This document shows, in pieces, positions 18,524 to 27,832 of a stretch of DNA of 64,000 nucleotides. The translations under genes and the position numbers were made by a program. The notes below the pieces were generated by a model. It searched no databases. It was not told where the DNA came from and saw nothing but the letters and a program-made list of their open reading frames with translations. This stretch comes from NORP240 sp942492445. GTDB taxonomy: Bacteria; Pseudomonadota; Gammaproteobacteria; Pseudomonadales; Pseudohongiellaceae. Location: assembly GCA_942492445.1 (NCBI GenBank), contig CALOEW010000086.1:124001-188000 (forward strand), read 5' to 3'. Position 1 is the stretch's first letter. Every line of letters begins with the position of its first letter.

Positions 18524-21157
18524 TCAGGCCTGCAGCTCAGCGCGTTTGAAATACTTGTAGATTTCCATGACCAGAATGACCGAAACAGCCATCAGGGCGG
18601 ACCGCAACCAGGAATCAAGGCTGACAGGGTGAATATCAAGGACGCTGCTCAGCCCGGGGATGTACATGGCGACCAGATGAATGACCTGTACTGCGGCAGC
18701 GCCAACAATCAGAAACGGATTCCTGCGCAGTGACAGGGTAAAGGCTGAGCGCTTTTCGGAGCGGCAATTGAAGACGTGGGCATTCTCAAACAGAATAAGG
18801 GTCAATAGTAGCTGGTTGCCAGCGACCAGGACATCGGTGCCGGAACCAATCAGAAAATAAAACAGGAAGAATGCCGCACCACCTACTACCAGACCGGACA
18901 GCAGAGTCTGCTCAATCATCTGGCGGTTGAAGATGCCTTCTGAAGGAGGGCGAGGGCGCCGCGCAAGTACATCGGGCTCGCCTTTTTCGAATGCCAGTGC
19001 CACATCCTGTATGCCCTGGGTAACCAGATTAAGCCAGATGAGTTGTACCGGAGAAAGCGGCATGGGAAGGCCGGTGGCGATGGCGGCCAGGAACAGCACT
19101 AATTCCGCCGCACCCGTTGAAATGAGCAGGTAAATCACCTTACGGATATTGTCGTAAGCAATGCGACCTTCTTTGATTCCGTCCACCAGGGAGGCGAGTT
19201 CGTCGTCAACCAGAATCAGGTCGGAAGCACTGCGGGCGATGTCGGTTCCCGATTTTCCCATGGCGGCACCGATGTCTGCAGCCGCCAGAGCTGACGCATC
19301 GTTGACCCCGTCGCCAGTGACTGCCACGATATTCCCGATCCGCTGCATGGACTGGACAATGGTCAGCTTCTGCATCGGTGCAATCCGGGCGAACAGGCGG
19401 CTGCGCGCGACTATGGCGTCGAGGGCATCGTGGTCGTCTTTGATGGCGGCCAGCTGGTCGCCCGTGACGACATCGTCGGGGCTTTCCGCCATTCCCAGCT
19501 GCCTGCCGATCTCAAGTGCGGTCATTGGATGGTCACCGGTGATCATACAGACTGTCACTCCGGCATCTCGGCAGCGCTGCACTGTCTCGACAGCACCGGG
19601 ACGAAGCGGATCGATGAGGGCGACCAGGCCGAGGAAATCAAGGTCACGCAAGTCCTGGTGCCCGGTTCCGGCGACCGGACCCGACGCCAGCGCCAGTACC
19701 CGGTATCCTTCGCCAGCCAGTTGATTGACCTGTTGCAGAATGATCTGTTCATTCGTGCCCCGGCAGAAGCGCAGCACCACCTCGGCGGCGCCCTTCACCC
19801 AGGCCCGAAGGCTGTCCTGCTGCTGGTGAAAAGAAGCGGCAAAGGCAAGGGAGGGCTCATAGGTAATTCGGCCCCTGCGAGGATGGCGTTGGTCGATTTC
19901 AGAACGGTCCAGCCCCGCGGTGAGCCCCAGCTTCAGCAATGCACCATCGACGGTATCGCCAAATACCTGTAATGTCCCGTCAGGCCGGGTTTCCAGCCTG
20001 GCTTCATTGCACAGCAGTGCTGCCGTAACCAGGGGCACAACAGAATCGGGCAGATCCTTGCCAGGCCTGCGATTCGGCCCGATTGCAATATCCTCGATCG
20101 GCAGGAGTCCGATGCCGGGAATAAAGACTTTCTGAACGCTCAGCTCATTGGCGGTCAGGGTCCCGGTTTTGTCTGCAGCGATCAGCGTGCAGGCACCCAG
20201 GCCTTCCACAGCCGCCAGCTTTCTTACCACTACGTTGTGTCTGGCCATTCGCGAGACGCCGATTGCAAGGGCGACTGTCAGCGCTACCGGCAGGCCCTCT
20301 GGAATTGCCGCCACCGCCAGGGCAACACAGGTCAGCAGTATCGTGGTCGGGTCGGTGTCACGGAGAAATTCCGCAACAGCAATCAGTGCGATTACGGCAA
20401 CCATCAGCCCTGCAACCCTGTGGGTGAAAGTCTCCATTCGCCCGATAAGGGGCGGTTTCACTTCCTCGATAAATCTCAGTGACCTGGCTATTTCGCCCAC
20501 TTCGGTTCTCAAGCCCGTCGCCGTGACCACGGCGGTTGCCCGACCTCGTAAAATTGTTGTACCCGCGTGAATCATATTGGCCTGGTCCGCCAGCGAAACG
20601 TGCGTATCCGGTATCCGGTCGGTACACTTGGTTACCGGTATCGACTCTCCGGTCAACAGCGACTCGTCCACTTCCAGACTTTCGGCTGCCAAGAGGCGCA
20701 TGGCTGCCGGTATCCGAATTCCTGATTCCAGCTCTACGATATCGCCTGGAACCAGATCGCGGCCATCGATTTCATTTCTGGTACTCTGGCGCAGGGTTGT
20801 TACCGTAGAAGTGACCAGATTTCTCAGCCCTAGTGCTTTCTCCTGAGCCTGCCATTCCTGAACGGTTCCAATAATGGCATTTATTTGCAGAGCAACGGCA
20901 ATAAACAGCGCGTCAGTGTATTCGGTCAACAACAGGGAAACTGCCGCTGCTATCAGCAGGAGATAGATAAAGGCATTCCTGAACTGGCTCAGGTAGACCG
21001 TCAGCAGTGTCTTGGGAGGGGCCTGGGGAATGACATTGGGGCCGTACTGGGTCAACCGCCTGGCCGCTTCGGTGGCGGTAAGTCCCTCAGGGGAGGTTGC
21101 CAGGATGTTTAGCACCCGGTCGATTTCGAGAGTATGCCAGGCTTGCTTTTCGCTCAT
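18524..21157 (-). CDS. P2-type cation-transporting ATPase
   Basis: About 877 residues, typical of SERCA/PMR1-like P2A pumps. In order: an N-terminal cation ATPase domain (WHTLEIDRVLNIL), the actuator motif LLTGES near residue 170, transmembrane helix 4 with AAIPEGLP, phosphorylation motif DKTGTLT (Asp about 329), nucleotide-binding domain, hinge VTGDGVNDASAL, and a C-terminal membrane block. PEGLP is the Ca2+/Mn2+-type signature, though bacterial members vary, so the ion is not certain. The frame opens at TTG 21211, but ATG 21157 matches the usual family N-terminus and is preferred; neither has a strong ribosome site. No accessory or regulatory gene is adjacent. Confidence 0.92.
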   Translation of the reverse strand: MSEKQAWHTLEIDRVLNILATSPEGLTATEAARRLTQYGPNVIPQAPPKTLLTVYLSQFRNAFIYLLLIAAAVSLLLTEYTDALFIAVALQINAIIGTVQEWQAQEKALGLRNLVTSTVTTLRQSTRNEIDGRDLVPGDIVELESGIRIPAAMRLLAAESLEVDESLLTGESIPVTKCTDRIPDTHVSLADQANMIHAGTTILRGRATAVVTATGLRTEVGEIARSLRFIEEVKPPLIGRMETFTHRVAGLMVAVIALIAVAEFLRDTDPTTILLTCVALAVAAIPEGLPVALTVALAIGVSRMARHNVVVRKLAAVEGLGACTLIAADKTGTLTANELSVQKVFIPGIGLLPIEDIAIGPNRRPGKDLPDSVVPLVTAALLCNEARLETRPDGTLQVFGDTVDGALLKLGLTAGLDRSEIDQRHPRRGRITYEPSLAFAASFHQQQDSLRAWVKGAAEVVLRFCRGTNEQIILQQVNQLAGEGYRVLALASGPVAGTGHQDLRDLDFLGLVALIDPLRPGAVETVQRCRDAGVTVCMITGDHPMTALEIGRQLGMAESPDDVVTGDQLAAIKDDHDALDAIVARSRLFARIAPMQKLTIVQSMQRIGNIVAVTGDGVNDASALAAADIGAAMGKSGTDIARSASDLILVDDELASLVDGIKEGRIAYDNIRKVIYLLISTGAAELVLFLAAIATGLPMPLSPVQLIWLNLVTQGIQDVALAFEKGEPDVLARRPRPPSEGIFNRQMIEQTLLSGLVVGGAAFFLFYFLIGSGTDVLVAGNQLLLTLILFENAHVFNCRSEKRSAFTLSLRRNPFLIVGAAAVQVIHLVAMYIPGLSSVLDIHPVSLDSWLRSALMAVSVILVMEIYKYFKRAELQA

Positions 21158-21419
21158 CGCGGGCAGTTTGCGCTCCAACTTGGAAGTAGAGCCGGGATCA
21201 AGGTCGGTCAAGTAGTCCGGCGGTACAGGCTGCGATGATAGCGCAATCGGAACTGCAGTCGTCAGTACCGCTCGACCATAATCCTGCTTTTCAGCTGCCT
21301 ATCGACCGGTGTGCCCTTCAGAAGAAGCTGTTGTAGCGAAAATTGCCAATGGACCTGGATATTCTATATAAGTATGATTTTCAGTGTTTACTTACTGAAT
21401 CACGTGAAATCGAGTAGCC

Positions 21420-22277
21420 ATGATCAATGACACCATTATAGAAGCCTGGAACACAGTACTTTTCGACAAATTTTCCAGGTTCAAGCATCTGTTGGTTGAA
21501 GGGCTTTCAGCCCATAGCGAAGAACTGTTGGGCCGGGACATTCACAAACCGGGAGCGAGCGTCCTCGACGTCGGTTGCGGCTTTGGCGACAGTACGATGC
21601 GGATCGCTAACCGGATAGGCTCGAAAGGCAAAGTGGTGGGTGTGGACTGCGCGGCGAACTTTATCGCTTCTGCTTCTGACTCGGCCCGGCAGTTGGGTGT
21701 TGAAAACCTGGAGTTTGTGGTGGCAGATGTGGAGCGCGATGATCTTGCCGGCCCCTATGATTATGCGTTCTCTCGTTTTGGCACCATGTTCTTCAATCTG
21801 CCTGGCGCCGCAATGCGGAATATCGGCCGCAATCTCAAGGAAGGCGGTCGCCTCGACATGATTGTCTGGCGCAAGCGGGAAGACAATCCCTGGCTGTATA
21901 ATGCCGAATGCTGTGTGCGTGAGATCGTGCCGGTGGTTGCGCACGACGACACGGATGCAGTGCACTGTGGACCAGGTCCATTTTCCATGGCTGGACCGGA
22001 CATGGTCAGCGACCTTCTGCACGGCGCTGGATTCTGTGAAGTGAAGTTTGAGCGCTTCGACGCGGATATCTGTATCGGCAGGGACCTTGACGAGGCTGTG
22101 GCGTTCGCCATGGCGCTGGGACCTGCGGGGGAAATAATCCGTCTCGCGGGTGATGCGGGAAAGGCTCTGACGGAACCTGTCAGGGAAAAGCTGGCGGTTA
22201 CTCTTGCAAAATTTCTACGCGAAGACGGCGTCTGGGGTCCTTCCTCCACCTGGTTCGTGTCGGCGCTCAGGGTCTGA
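21420..22277 (+). CDS. Class I SAM-dependent methyltransferase
   Basis: 285 residues with the SAM-binding motif VLDVGCGFGDSTMRIA (about 44-60), the acidic motif II region KVVGVDCA, and motif YDYAFSRFGTMFF. These belong to the UbiE/Methyltransf_25 class. Substrate is unknown and the local neighbours do not indicate one. The start ATG 21420 is preceded by a weak GAG site. A relationship to arsenite or quinone methyltransferases cannot be excluded, but the three-cysteine arsenite signature is not seen. Confidence 0.85.
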   Translation: MINDTIIEAWNTVLFDKFSRFKHLLVEGLSAHSEELLGRDIHKPGASVLDVGCGFGDSTMRIANRIGSKGKVVGVDCAANFIASASDSARQLGVENLEFVVADVERDDLAGPYDYAFSRFGTMFFNLPGAAMRNIGRNLKEGGRLDMIVWRKREDNPWLYNAECCVREIVPVVAHDDTDAVHCGPGPFSMAGPDMVSDLLHGAGFCEVKFERFDADICIGRDLDEAVAFAMALGPAGEIIRLAGDAGKALTEPVREKLAVTLAKFLREDGVWGPSSTWFVSALRV

Positions 22278-22360
22278 ATCGCCAGTCTCTGGTACACTTT
22301 TGCCATTGCCACCGGATGCCGTTTTTCTGTGGCCGCCGGTTCGACAAGTCTGGGAGTTAT

Positions 22361-23899
22361 ATGTCAATTGAGCAAGCCCGTCTCGAAATCTGTAACCTGT
22401 CAATGGATCTCTACCCCAAGATCAAGCAGTTGATGGACGAGGAATTTCCCGACCTGGGGGGCGCCTGGCCCAGGCATACCATAGCCAGTCTCATTAAGGA
22501 ATTTCCGGAAGCCCAGTTCGGGATTATAGATGGAGAGGAACTGGTTGGTATTGCCCTTAGTGTACAGGTTTCCTATGATCGATACTCCAACCCCCACAAG
22601 TACGAGGATGTCGTCGACAAAAATGACCATGTGTTCAATAACCCTCAGGGTGATGCACTCTACGGACTGGACGTGATCATCAGGAAAAGTCATCGTGGTC
22701 TGCGCCTGGGCCGTCGCCTATACGATGCCCGCAAGGAAGTATGCCGCCAGTACAACCTGCGATCCATTCTTGCCGGGGGCCGGATTCCAAATTACCATAA
22801 TTTTCGCGGGAAACTGTCCCCCGCGGAATACATCGAGAAGGTCAGCCGCCAGGAAATCCACGATCCGATACTGAGTTTTCAGCTTTCCAACGACTTCACT
22901 GTCAAGCGCCTTCTCAAACAGTATCTTCCGGAAGACGAGGAGTCAGCCGGTTACGCAACCTTGCTGGAATGGGACAATATTCTTTACGATGGTGAAGAAA
23001 AAGTCCTCGATACACCCAAGCTGAGTGTACGGGTGGGTGCTGTACAGTGGCAGATGCGCGCAGTCAAGTCGCTGGAGGAATTACTGGAGCAGGTGGAGTT
23101 TTTTGTCGACACTGTTTCCGACTATCAGAGTGACTTTATTGTTTTTCCTGAGTTGTTCAATGCGCCATTGATGGGCTTGACAGAAACCGCTTCGCAGATG
23201 AAAGCAATTCGCTTTCTTGCCGGATTCACGGACCAGATCCGGGAAGAGATGTCACGCATGGCACTTGAATACAACGCCAATATCATTACAGGTTCCATGC
23301 CGCTGAAGGAGGGGGATAACCTCTACAATGTTTCTTATCTCTGCCATCGAAGTGGTCAGATTGATGAGCAGAGAAAAATCCATGTCACTCCCCATGAAAA
23401 GCGCGACTGGGTGTTCCAGGGAGGAGAGCGTGTGTCGGTTTTTGAAACTGATGCCGGCAAGGTAGGCATCCTGATCTGCTATGACATTGAATTTCCCGAA
23501 TTGTCGCGGATCCTGGCAGATCAGGGAGTGGAGATTCTCTTCGTGCCATACTGGACCGACACCAAGAACAGCTACCTGCGGGTCAGGCTCTGTGCCCAGG
23601 CCCGCGCTATCGAGAATGAATGCTACGTGGTCATGGCGGGCAGTGTCGGTAACCTGCCTGCGGTGGACAGCCTCGATGTGCAATATGGGCACTCCGCGGT
23701 ACTGTCACCCTCCGATTTCAGCTTTCCTCACGACGCCATCCTGTCGGAAGCCACACCCAACACGGAAATGCTGCTGTTTTCCGACCTGGATATGAACAAA
23801 CTTAAAGTGCTGCATAATGAAGGCTCGGTGCGCAATCTGCTGGATCGACGCACCGATCTTTATTCAGTCACGTTGAAAAACGGCAAGCCTGCCGGTTAA
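22361..23899 (+). CDS. GNAT acetyltransferase-nitrilase (carbon-nitrogen hydrolase) fusion protein
   Basis: About 512 residues. The first 200 form a GNAT acetyltransferase-like domain (LGLDV-type region LYGLDVIIRKSHRGLRLGRRLYDARKE, acetyl-CoA loop GLRLGRRL). From about residue 225 a nitrilase-superfamily amidase follows, with the Glu-Lys-Cys triad in FPELFNAP (E about 263), PHEKRDW (K about 346) and LICYDIEFPE (C about 372). This two-domain architecture is known in bacteria (YhcX-like) but has no settled substrate. The frame opens at 22316, but ATG 22361 has GGGAG upstream and is chosen. Its TAA stop lies in a hairpin shared with the convergent gene. Confidence 0.9.
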   Translation: MSIEQARLEICNLSMDLYPKIKQLMDEEFPDLGGAWPRHTIASLIKEFPEAQFGIIDGEELVGIALSVQVSYDRYSNPHKYEDVVDKNDHVFNNPQGDALYGLDVIIRKSHRGLRLGRRLYDARKEVCRQYNLRSILAGGRIPNYHNFRGKLSPAEYIEKVSRQEIHDPILSFQLSNDFTVKRLLKQYLPEDEESAGYATLLEWDNILYDGEEKVLDTPKLSVRVGAVQWQMRAVKSLEELLEQVEFFVDTVSDYQSDFIVFPELFNAPLMGLTETASQMKAIRFLAGFTDQIREEMSRMALEYNANIITGSMPLKEGDNLYNVSYLCHRSGQIDEQRKIHVTPHEKRDWVFQGGERVSVFETDAGKVGILICYDIEFPELSRILADQGVEILFVPYWTDTKNSYLRVRLCAQARAIENECYVVMAGSVGNLPAVDSLDVQYGHSAVLSPSDFSFPHDAILSEATPNTEMLLFSDLDMNKLKVLHNEGSVRNLLDRRTDLYSVTLKNGKPAG

Positions 23900-23919
23900 G
23901 GAACCAGAGCTTCCTTAAC
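23895..23919. terminator. Bidirectional terminator-like hairpin between convergent genes
   Basis: GTTAAGGAA (23895-23903) and TTCCTTAAC (23911-23919) form a perfect 9-bp stem with a 7-nt loop. The stop of the GNAT-nitrilase gene is in the stem and the stop of the SGNH gene abuts it. The arms share GGAA with the dispersed repeat family, so it may be a decayed copy. Confidence 0.5.
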
Positions 23920-25209
23920 TTATTTGAACAGGCCGAGGTCGATAATCTGCGCCATGGCCTGGTAACCGATATCGTTAGGATGCAGGTTGTCCTCGGTGAA
24001 ATCCGGTCGAATACGGTTGGGGTTGTCAGGGTCAGCAACTGCCTTGTCGAATTCAATGACTCCATCAAATTCGCCGCTTGTGCGAATGAAATCGTTGACC
24101 GCCATTCTGACCCGGTTGCCTGCCTCCGTATAGTAGACGGCTCCTTCGTAAGGAAGGAGTGTGGCACCTATTACCTTGATCCCGCGGGCGTGTGCGCGGG
24201 CGATTATCTGTCGATATCCGTTGATGATCTGATCGGCACCGATCAACGTGCCGTTACCGGAAGACATGCCGATGTCATTGATCCCTTCCAACAGGATAAT
24301 GTGGCTGACATTGCTCAGGGCCAGTACATCCCGCTGGAATCGAGCCTGCAAATTCTGACCGAAGGTGGGAATCTGCTCCGCGGTTACCTGGTTTCCGCTG
24401 ATTCCGGCATTGACGACTGCAAAATCCTCGATGCTGTCGTCCTGGTACAGGCGATGGGCCAGGTGATTCGGCCAGCGCTGGTTGGCGCTGTCGGTGGACC
24501 CCCAGCCGTCGGTAATCGAATCGCCGAGCGCGACGATTGCGCGGGTCGGTTGCTCGGGCAGGACGTCGATGGCTGTCAGAAATGGCCAGCCGGAGGTCTC
24601 CTCCGTCACCGGCAGCGAGGTGCTTGCCACATGGTTACCAGTGGTCGATACGTAGTTGGTCTGGTTGGACAGGGCGTGGGTGGTGATGAAGCCGGTGTCC
24701 TCCGGGAGAAACAGGCTCACCGCCAGATTTTCTGACTCGGGGATGGTCATAGTAATGGGATCGCTGAGTAGGGTTGCCCATCTGGGAATCGTAATTGAGT
24801 CCAGCCCGGAAAAAGTGACCGGCCGGGAGATGACAGGCAGGATATCGGCACCACTGGTCTGAAGGGCGATGGTGACGGCGCCGATTTTCAGACTGTGCTC
24901 GCCATGAACATTGGAAACCCGCAAGCGAACCGCATGGCCACCGGAACTGGTGTGCAGAATCAGACGTACGGTCTGGTTGTTGTAGCTGGTGTCAACCGGT
25001 TCTTCCGGAGGCAGTGTACTGGGACTGGTTGTCCAGGTAGTTACCCAGGTTGGGTCGCTGTGGTTTATCTGCCCCGCGGACTGCGGCGCGTACCCGGCAA
25101 TCAGAAAAACCAGCAGGGCAAGCGTACGAAGAAATACGTATTCCCTGGAGGGGAGGTCTGCTGCACCAAAAAGGGTCCTGAAGACGAAAGATTGGTTAGG
25201 TCTGTTCAT
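23920..25209 (-). CDS. Exported SGNH/GDSL-family hydrolase
   Basis: 429 residues. A hydrophobic N-terminal segment (YVFLRTLALLVFLIAGYAPQSAG) is followed by a beta-rich N-terminal region and a C-terminal SGNH domain. Block I is ALGDSITDGWGS with the catalytic Ser near 228. Block II is NAGISGNQVT (Gly), block III LLEGINDIG (Asn), and block V is DNLHPNDIGY with the catalytic Asp-His pair. These are the rhamnogalacturonan acetylesterase/lipase-like hydrolases, which remove acyl or acetyl groups from lipids or polysaccharides. Its N-terminus after the signal (WVTTWTTSPST) is typical of exported SGNH esterases. The substrate is unknown. Confidence 0.9.
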   Translation of the reverse strand: MNRPNQSFVFRTLFGAADLPSREYVFLRTLALLVFLIAGYAPQSAGQINHSDPTWVTTWTTSPSTLPPEEPVDTSYNNQTVRLILHTSSGGHAVRLRVSNVHGEHSLKIGAVTIALQTSGADILPVISRPVTFSGLDSITIPRWATLLSDPITMTIPESENLAVSLFLPEDTGFITTHALSNQTNYVSTTGNHVASTSLPVTEETSGWPFLTAIDVLPEQPTRAIVALGDSITDGWGSTDSANQRWPNHLAHRLYQDDSIEDFAVVNAGISGNQVTAEQIPTFGQNLQARFQRDVLALSNVSHIILLEGINDIGMSSGNGTLIGADQIINGYRQIIARAHARGIKVIGATLLPYEGAVYYTEAGNRVRMAVNDFIRTSGEFDGVIEFDKAVADPDNPNRIRPDFTEDNLHPNDIGYQAMAQIIDLGLFK

Positions 25210-25300
25210 TGCGAGTTCCTGTTATCCTGTTGTTATTATTTGAGATGAGGGTTGTAAAGGCGAAAGGTCTGGTTGACGGTGCAAAGGAACAGTTTTTGCT

Positions 25301-25328
25301 TTGCCTGTCATACCTCCGAGACTATAGT
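25301..25328 (+). promoter_or_regulatory. Candidate sigma-70 promoter for the GAPDH gene
   Basis: TTGCCT (25301-25306), a 16-bp spacer, then TATAGT (25323-25328), about 110 bp upstream of the GAPDH start. Reasonable matches to -35 and -10 consensus, unproven. Confidence 0.4.
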
Positions 25329-25437
25329 AGCCAGCGGGCACCTATGATATCCATACTGGGATACTCTGAACAGTGACCCGATGTCCGGAAGCCCGGCTCG
25401 CACGCAAGAATTCCCTCAAGGTGTCAAGGAGGCAGGA

Positions 25438-26463
25438 ATGGCAGTACCAAGAATTGCAATCAACGGCTTTGGAAGAATCGGTCGAACCATCATGCGCATC
25501 GCAAAATTGCGCCGCCACTATGATGTGGTCGCAGTCAATGATCTCTCCGCACCGGATCAACTCGCCTACGCCTTCAAATTTGACAGCATTCACGGTACCT
25601 ATCCAGGCGAAGTGCTCTGCGACGGCAGCACCATCAGCATTGACGGTGATCCGTTTGAAGTGCTCATGGAAAGAGATCCGGCCCGATTGCCCTGGAAGGA
25701 GCTGGGTGTCGATTACGTGATCGAGAGCTCCGGGGCATTCCGCAAGTTGGAGGACCTTCGTAAACACCTGACTTCAGGCGCACGGCGCCTGATACTGACT
25801 GTGCCCTGCAAGGACTCTCTGGATGCCACCCTGGTGGCGGGTGTCAACGATCACGTGGTGACCCCTGAAAGCCGCATCATCAGTAATGCCAGCTGTACTA
25901 CCAACTGTGCAGCGCCACTGGCAAAAGTGCTGCACGAGTCATTCGGAATTGAGCGCGGCCTGTTGACCACGGTGCATGCCTACACCTCCGACCAGCGGCT
26001 TATTGATGCTCCCCATAAAGACCCGCGCCGTTCCAGGAATGCCGCTACCAATATTGTGCCTACATCAACCGGAGCGGCCCGCGCCATTGGGCTGGTGATG
26101 CCGGAGCTGGCGGGCAGACTGGATGGACTGGCCATGCGTGTTCCGGTGCCCGATGGCAGTCTGGTGGATCTGACTGTAGAACTTCAGAAGGACGTCAGTA
26201 TCGAGGCAATCAATGGAGCCATGAAGCAGGCTGCGGAAGGCGCACTCAAGGGGATCCTCGCCTACTGCGACGATCCTATAGTCAGCAGCGACATCATTGG
26301 TAATCCCCATTCCAGCATATTCGACTCACTGCTAACCCAGGTAATCCAGAAGCGCATGGTCAAGGTGATCTCCTGGTACGACAATGAATGGGGTTATAGC
26401 ACCCGGGTCGAAGAATTGATCGAACGACTGGCGGAGATGGATGGCATGCGGGCCAGCCCCTGA
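25438..26463 (+). CDS. Glyceraldehyde-3-phosphate dehydrogenase, type I
   Basis: 341 residues. It oxidises glyceraldehyde-3-phosphate to 1,3-bisphosphoglycerate with NAD(P), or in some paralogues erythrose-4-phosphate. The Rossmann start is RIAINGFGRIGR, the active site is SNASCTTNCAAPLAKVL with Cys about 153, and the conserved His is in TVHAYTSDQ. The C-terminus has WYDNEWGYS. The frame opens at 25381, but ATG 25438 has an excellent AAGGAGG 5 nt upstream and is the true start. Epd-like erythrose-4-phosphate dehydrogenase cannot be excluded, so no symbol is assigned. The gene is separated from the following esterase by a short stem-loop overlapping its stop. Confidence 0.93.
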   Translation: MAVPRIAINGFGRIGRTIMRIAKLRRHYDVVAVNDLSAPDQLAYAFKFDSIHGTYPGEVLCDGSTISIDGDPFEVLMERDPARLPWKELGVDYVIESSGAFRKLEDLRKHLTSGARRLILTVPCKDSLDATLVAGVNDHVVTPESRIISNASCTTNCAAPLAKVLHESFGIERGLLTTVHAYTSDQRLIDAPHKDPRRSRNAATNIVPTSTGAARAIGLVMPELAGRLDGLAMRVPVPDGSLVDLTVELQKDVSIEAINGAMKQAAEGALKGILAYCDDPIVSSDIIGNPHSSIFDSLLTQVIQKRMVKVISWYDNEWGYSTRVEELIERLAEMDGMRASP

Positions 26464-26474
26464 TAAAATCAGGG
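26458..26474 (+). terminator. Short hairpin overlapping the GAPDH stop codon
   Basis: CCCTGAT (26458-26464) and ATCAGGG (26468-26474) form a 7-bp stem with a 3-nt loop, followed by ATTGTT. The T tract is weak, so it may be an attenuator rather than a strong terminator. Confidence 0.35.
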
Positions 26475-26512
26475 ATTGTTAACGGTTTTCTGGTCACACT
26501 AGTGCGGTTGTT

Positions 26513-27181
26513 ATGGAATACCTGCCAGCTATTGAAATAGAGAAACCCCGCTACACCCCTGTCACGGCGTCGGTCATCTGGCTGCATGGCCTGGGTGCTG
26601 ACGGTGGTGACTTCGCGTCCCTGTTGCCGCAGCTGGACCTGACGGAGAATTACGGAATTCGCTTCGTGTTCCCCCACGCGCCGTCCATCCCGGTATCCAT
26701 CAATAACGGTTACGTCATGCCCGCCTGGTACGACATTTTCAGTTTCGATATTGACCGCGATCTGGATGACGGCCAGCTGGTGGAATCCGCACGCCGCATC
26801 CAGGATCTGGTTGATCGGGAAATTGAACGTGGCGTGGACAGCCGTCGCATTATTCTGGCCGGCTTTTCCCAGGGCGGTGCCGTGGCTTACCATGCGGCCC
26901 TGAGCTACCCGGAGCCCCTGGGAGGAATTCTGGCCCTGTCCACCTATTTTGCCACTGCAAACCAGATCCGCATCAGTCCCAACAACTTGAAGGTCCCTAT
27001 TCTGATCTGCCACGGCACCCGGGACACGGTAGTGCCGGAAGTCCTCGGACAACGCAGCGAGTCCACCCTGCAAAGCCTGGGCCTCAACCCCCGTTACCGA
27101 ACCTATCCCATGGAACATGCCGTGTGCCCGGAGGAAGTGGCGGATATCTCCACCTGGCTGAAGCAGATTCTGGGCAATTGA
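26513..27181 (+). CDS. Alpha/beta-hydrolase carboxylesterase (phospholipase/carboxylesterase family)
   Basis: 222 residues, usual for the family related to acyl-protein thioesterase and Pseudomonas carboxylesterase II. It has WLHGLGADGGDF near the N-terminus (oxyanion region), the nucleophile motif AGFSQGGA with Ser119, Asp171 in HGTRDTVVP, and His202 in MEHAVCPEE, giving a complete triad. Cytoplasmic, no signal. It hydrolyses short-chain or acyl esters; the physiological substrate is unknown. It follows GAPDH by 50 bp on the same strand and may be co-transcribed, although a small hairpin lies between. Confidence 0.9.
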   Translation: MEYLPAIEIEKPRYTPVTASVIWLHGLGADGGDFASLLPQLDLTENYGIRFVFPHAPSIPVSINNGYVMPAWYDIFSFDIDRDLDDGQLVESARRIQDLVDREIERGVDSRRIILAGFSQGGAVAYHAALSYPEPLGGILALSTYFATANQIRISPNNLKVPILICHGTRDTVVPEVLGQRSESTLQSLGLNPRYRTYPMEHAVCPEEVADISTWLKQILGN

Positions 27182-27209
27182 TACCGGGCAGGGGGTAACA
27201 CAATTCCTC

Positions 27210-27240
27210 TTGACCTTAGACTCCACTCTAATGTTTTAAT
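27210..27240 (+). promoter_or_regulatory. MerR-type promoter/operator for the zntR-like gene and permease
   Basis: TTGACC (27210-27215) and TTTAAT (27235-27240) are separated by 19 bp. The spacer contains a dyad, TTAGA-CTCCAC-TCTAA (27216-27231). An overlong spacer with an internal dyad is the hallmark of promoters activated by MerR-family regulators, which distort DNA to realign the boxes. Confidence 0.7.
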
Positions 27241-27383
27241 GTTAACTGTAAGCCGGTAACGACAATAGACTGTCGCGACCTGAAGTGCCGATTTTGTGGA
27301 AGTACAAGCGAAACTCCGGGTTTTCGCTCTGTTGAGACAGGCTGAACCGATACTCCCCGCCAGGGTAATGAGAACCGAACCAG

Positions 27384-27788
27384 ATGTTGAAGATCAGTGA
27401 AATTGCCGCGAAAACCGGGCTCAGCCCCCACACATTGCGCTTCTATGAGAAGCATGGCCTGATTGTGGCCAGCGAACGCAGTGATTCCGGCTACCGGTTG
27501 TACAGCGACGCGGACGTGCGTCGCGCCGAATTTATCAAAACTGCCCGCAACATTGGTTTTTCACTGGAGGATATCGCCGGCCTGCTGTCCATCCGCTTGG
27601 ACAAATCCAGCCATACCTGCCAGGAAGTCACGGAAATTACCCGTCGCAAGCTCAGCGATGTGGAAGGCAGAATCAGAGAGCTCACGGCCATGCGCAGAAC
27701 TCTCAAGACTCTGCTGGACAGTTGTTGCGGGGGGGCTGAAGACGCCACTCATTGCTCCATCATGGAAGCGCTTGAGGTCGACTCCTAG
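27384..27788 (+). CDS. zntR: MerR-family metal-responsive regulator, ZntR-like
   Basis: 134 residues. The N-terminal winged-helix begins MLKISEIAAKTGLSPHTLRFYE, the MerR signature. The metal-binding residues Cys79 (in SHTCQEV), Cys114-Cys115 and Cys124 fall at exactly the positions known for E. coli ZntR (79, 114, 115, 124). The fifth ligand, His119 in E. coli, is Glu here, with His at 123 instead. The protein should sense Zn2+, or Cd2+/Pb2+, and activate an efflux gene. It lies directly upstream of a permease and downstream of a 19-bp-spacer promoter, suggesting an autoregulated two-gene unit. No strong ribosome site precedes ATG 27384. Confidence 0.85.
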   Translation: MLKISEIAAKTGLSPHTLRFYEKHGLIVASERSDSGYRLYSDADVRRAEFIKTARNIGFSLEDIAGLLSIRLDKSSHTCQEVTEITRRKLSDVEGRIRELTAMRRTLKTLLDSCCGGAEDATHCSIMEALEVDS

Positions 27789-27832
27789 GGGTCGGACGGG
27801 TTCCGATCTAACACCAGCGGGGTGAGAAATTA

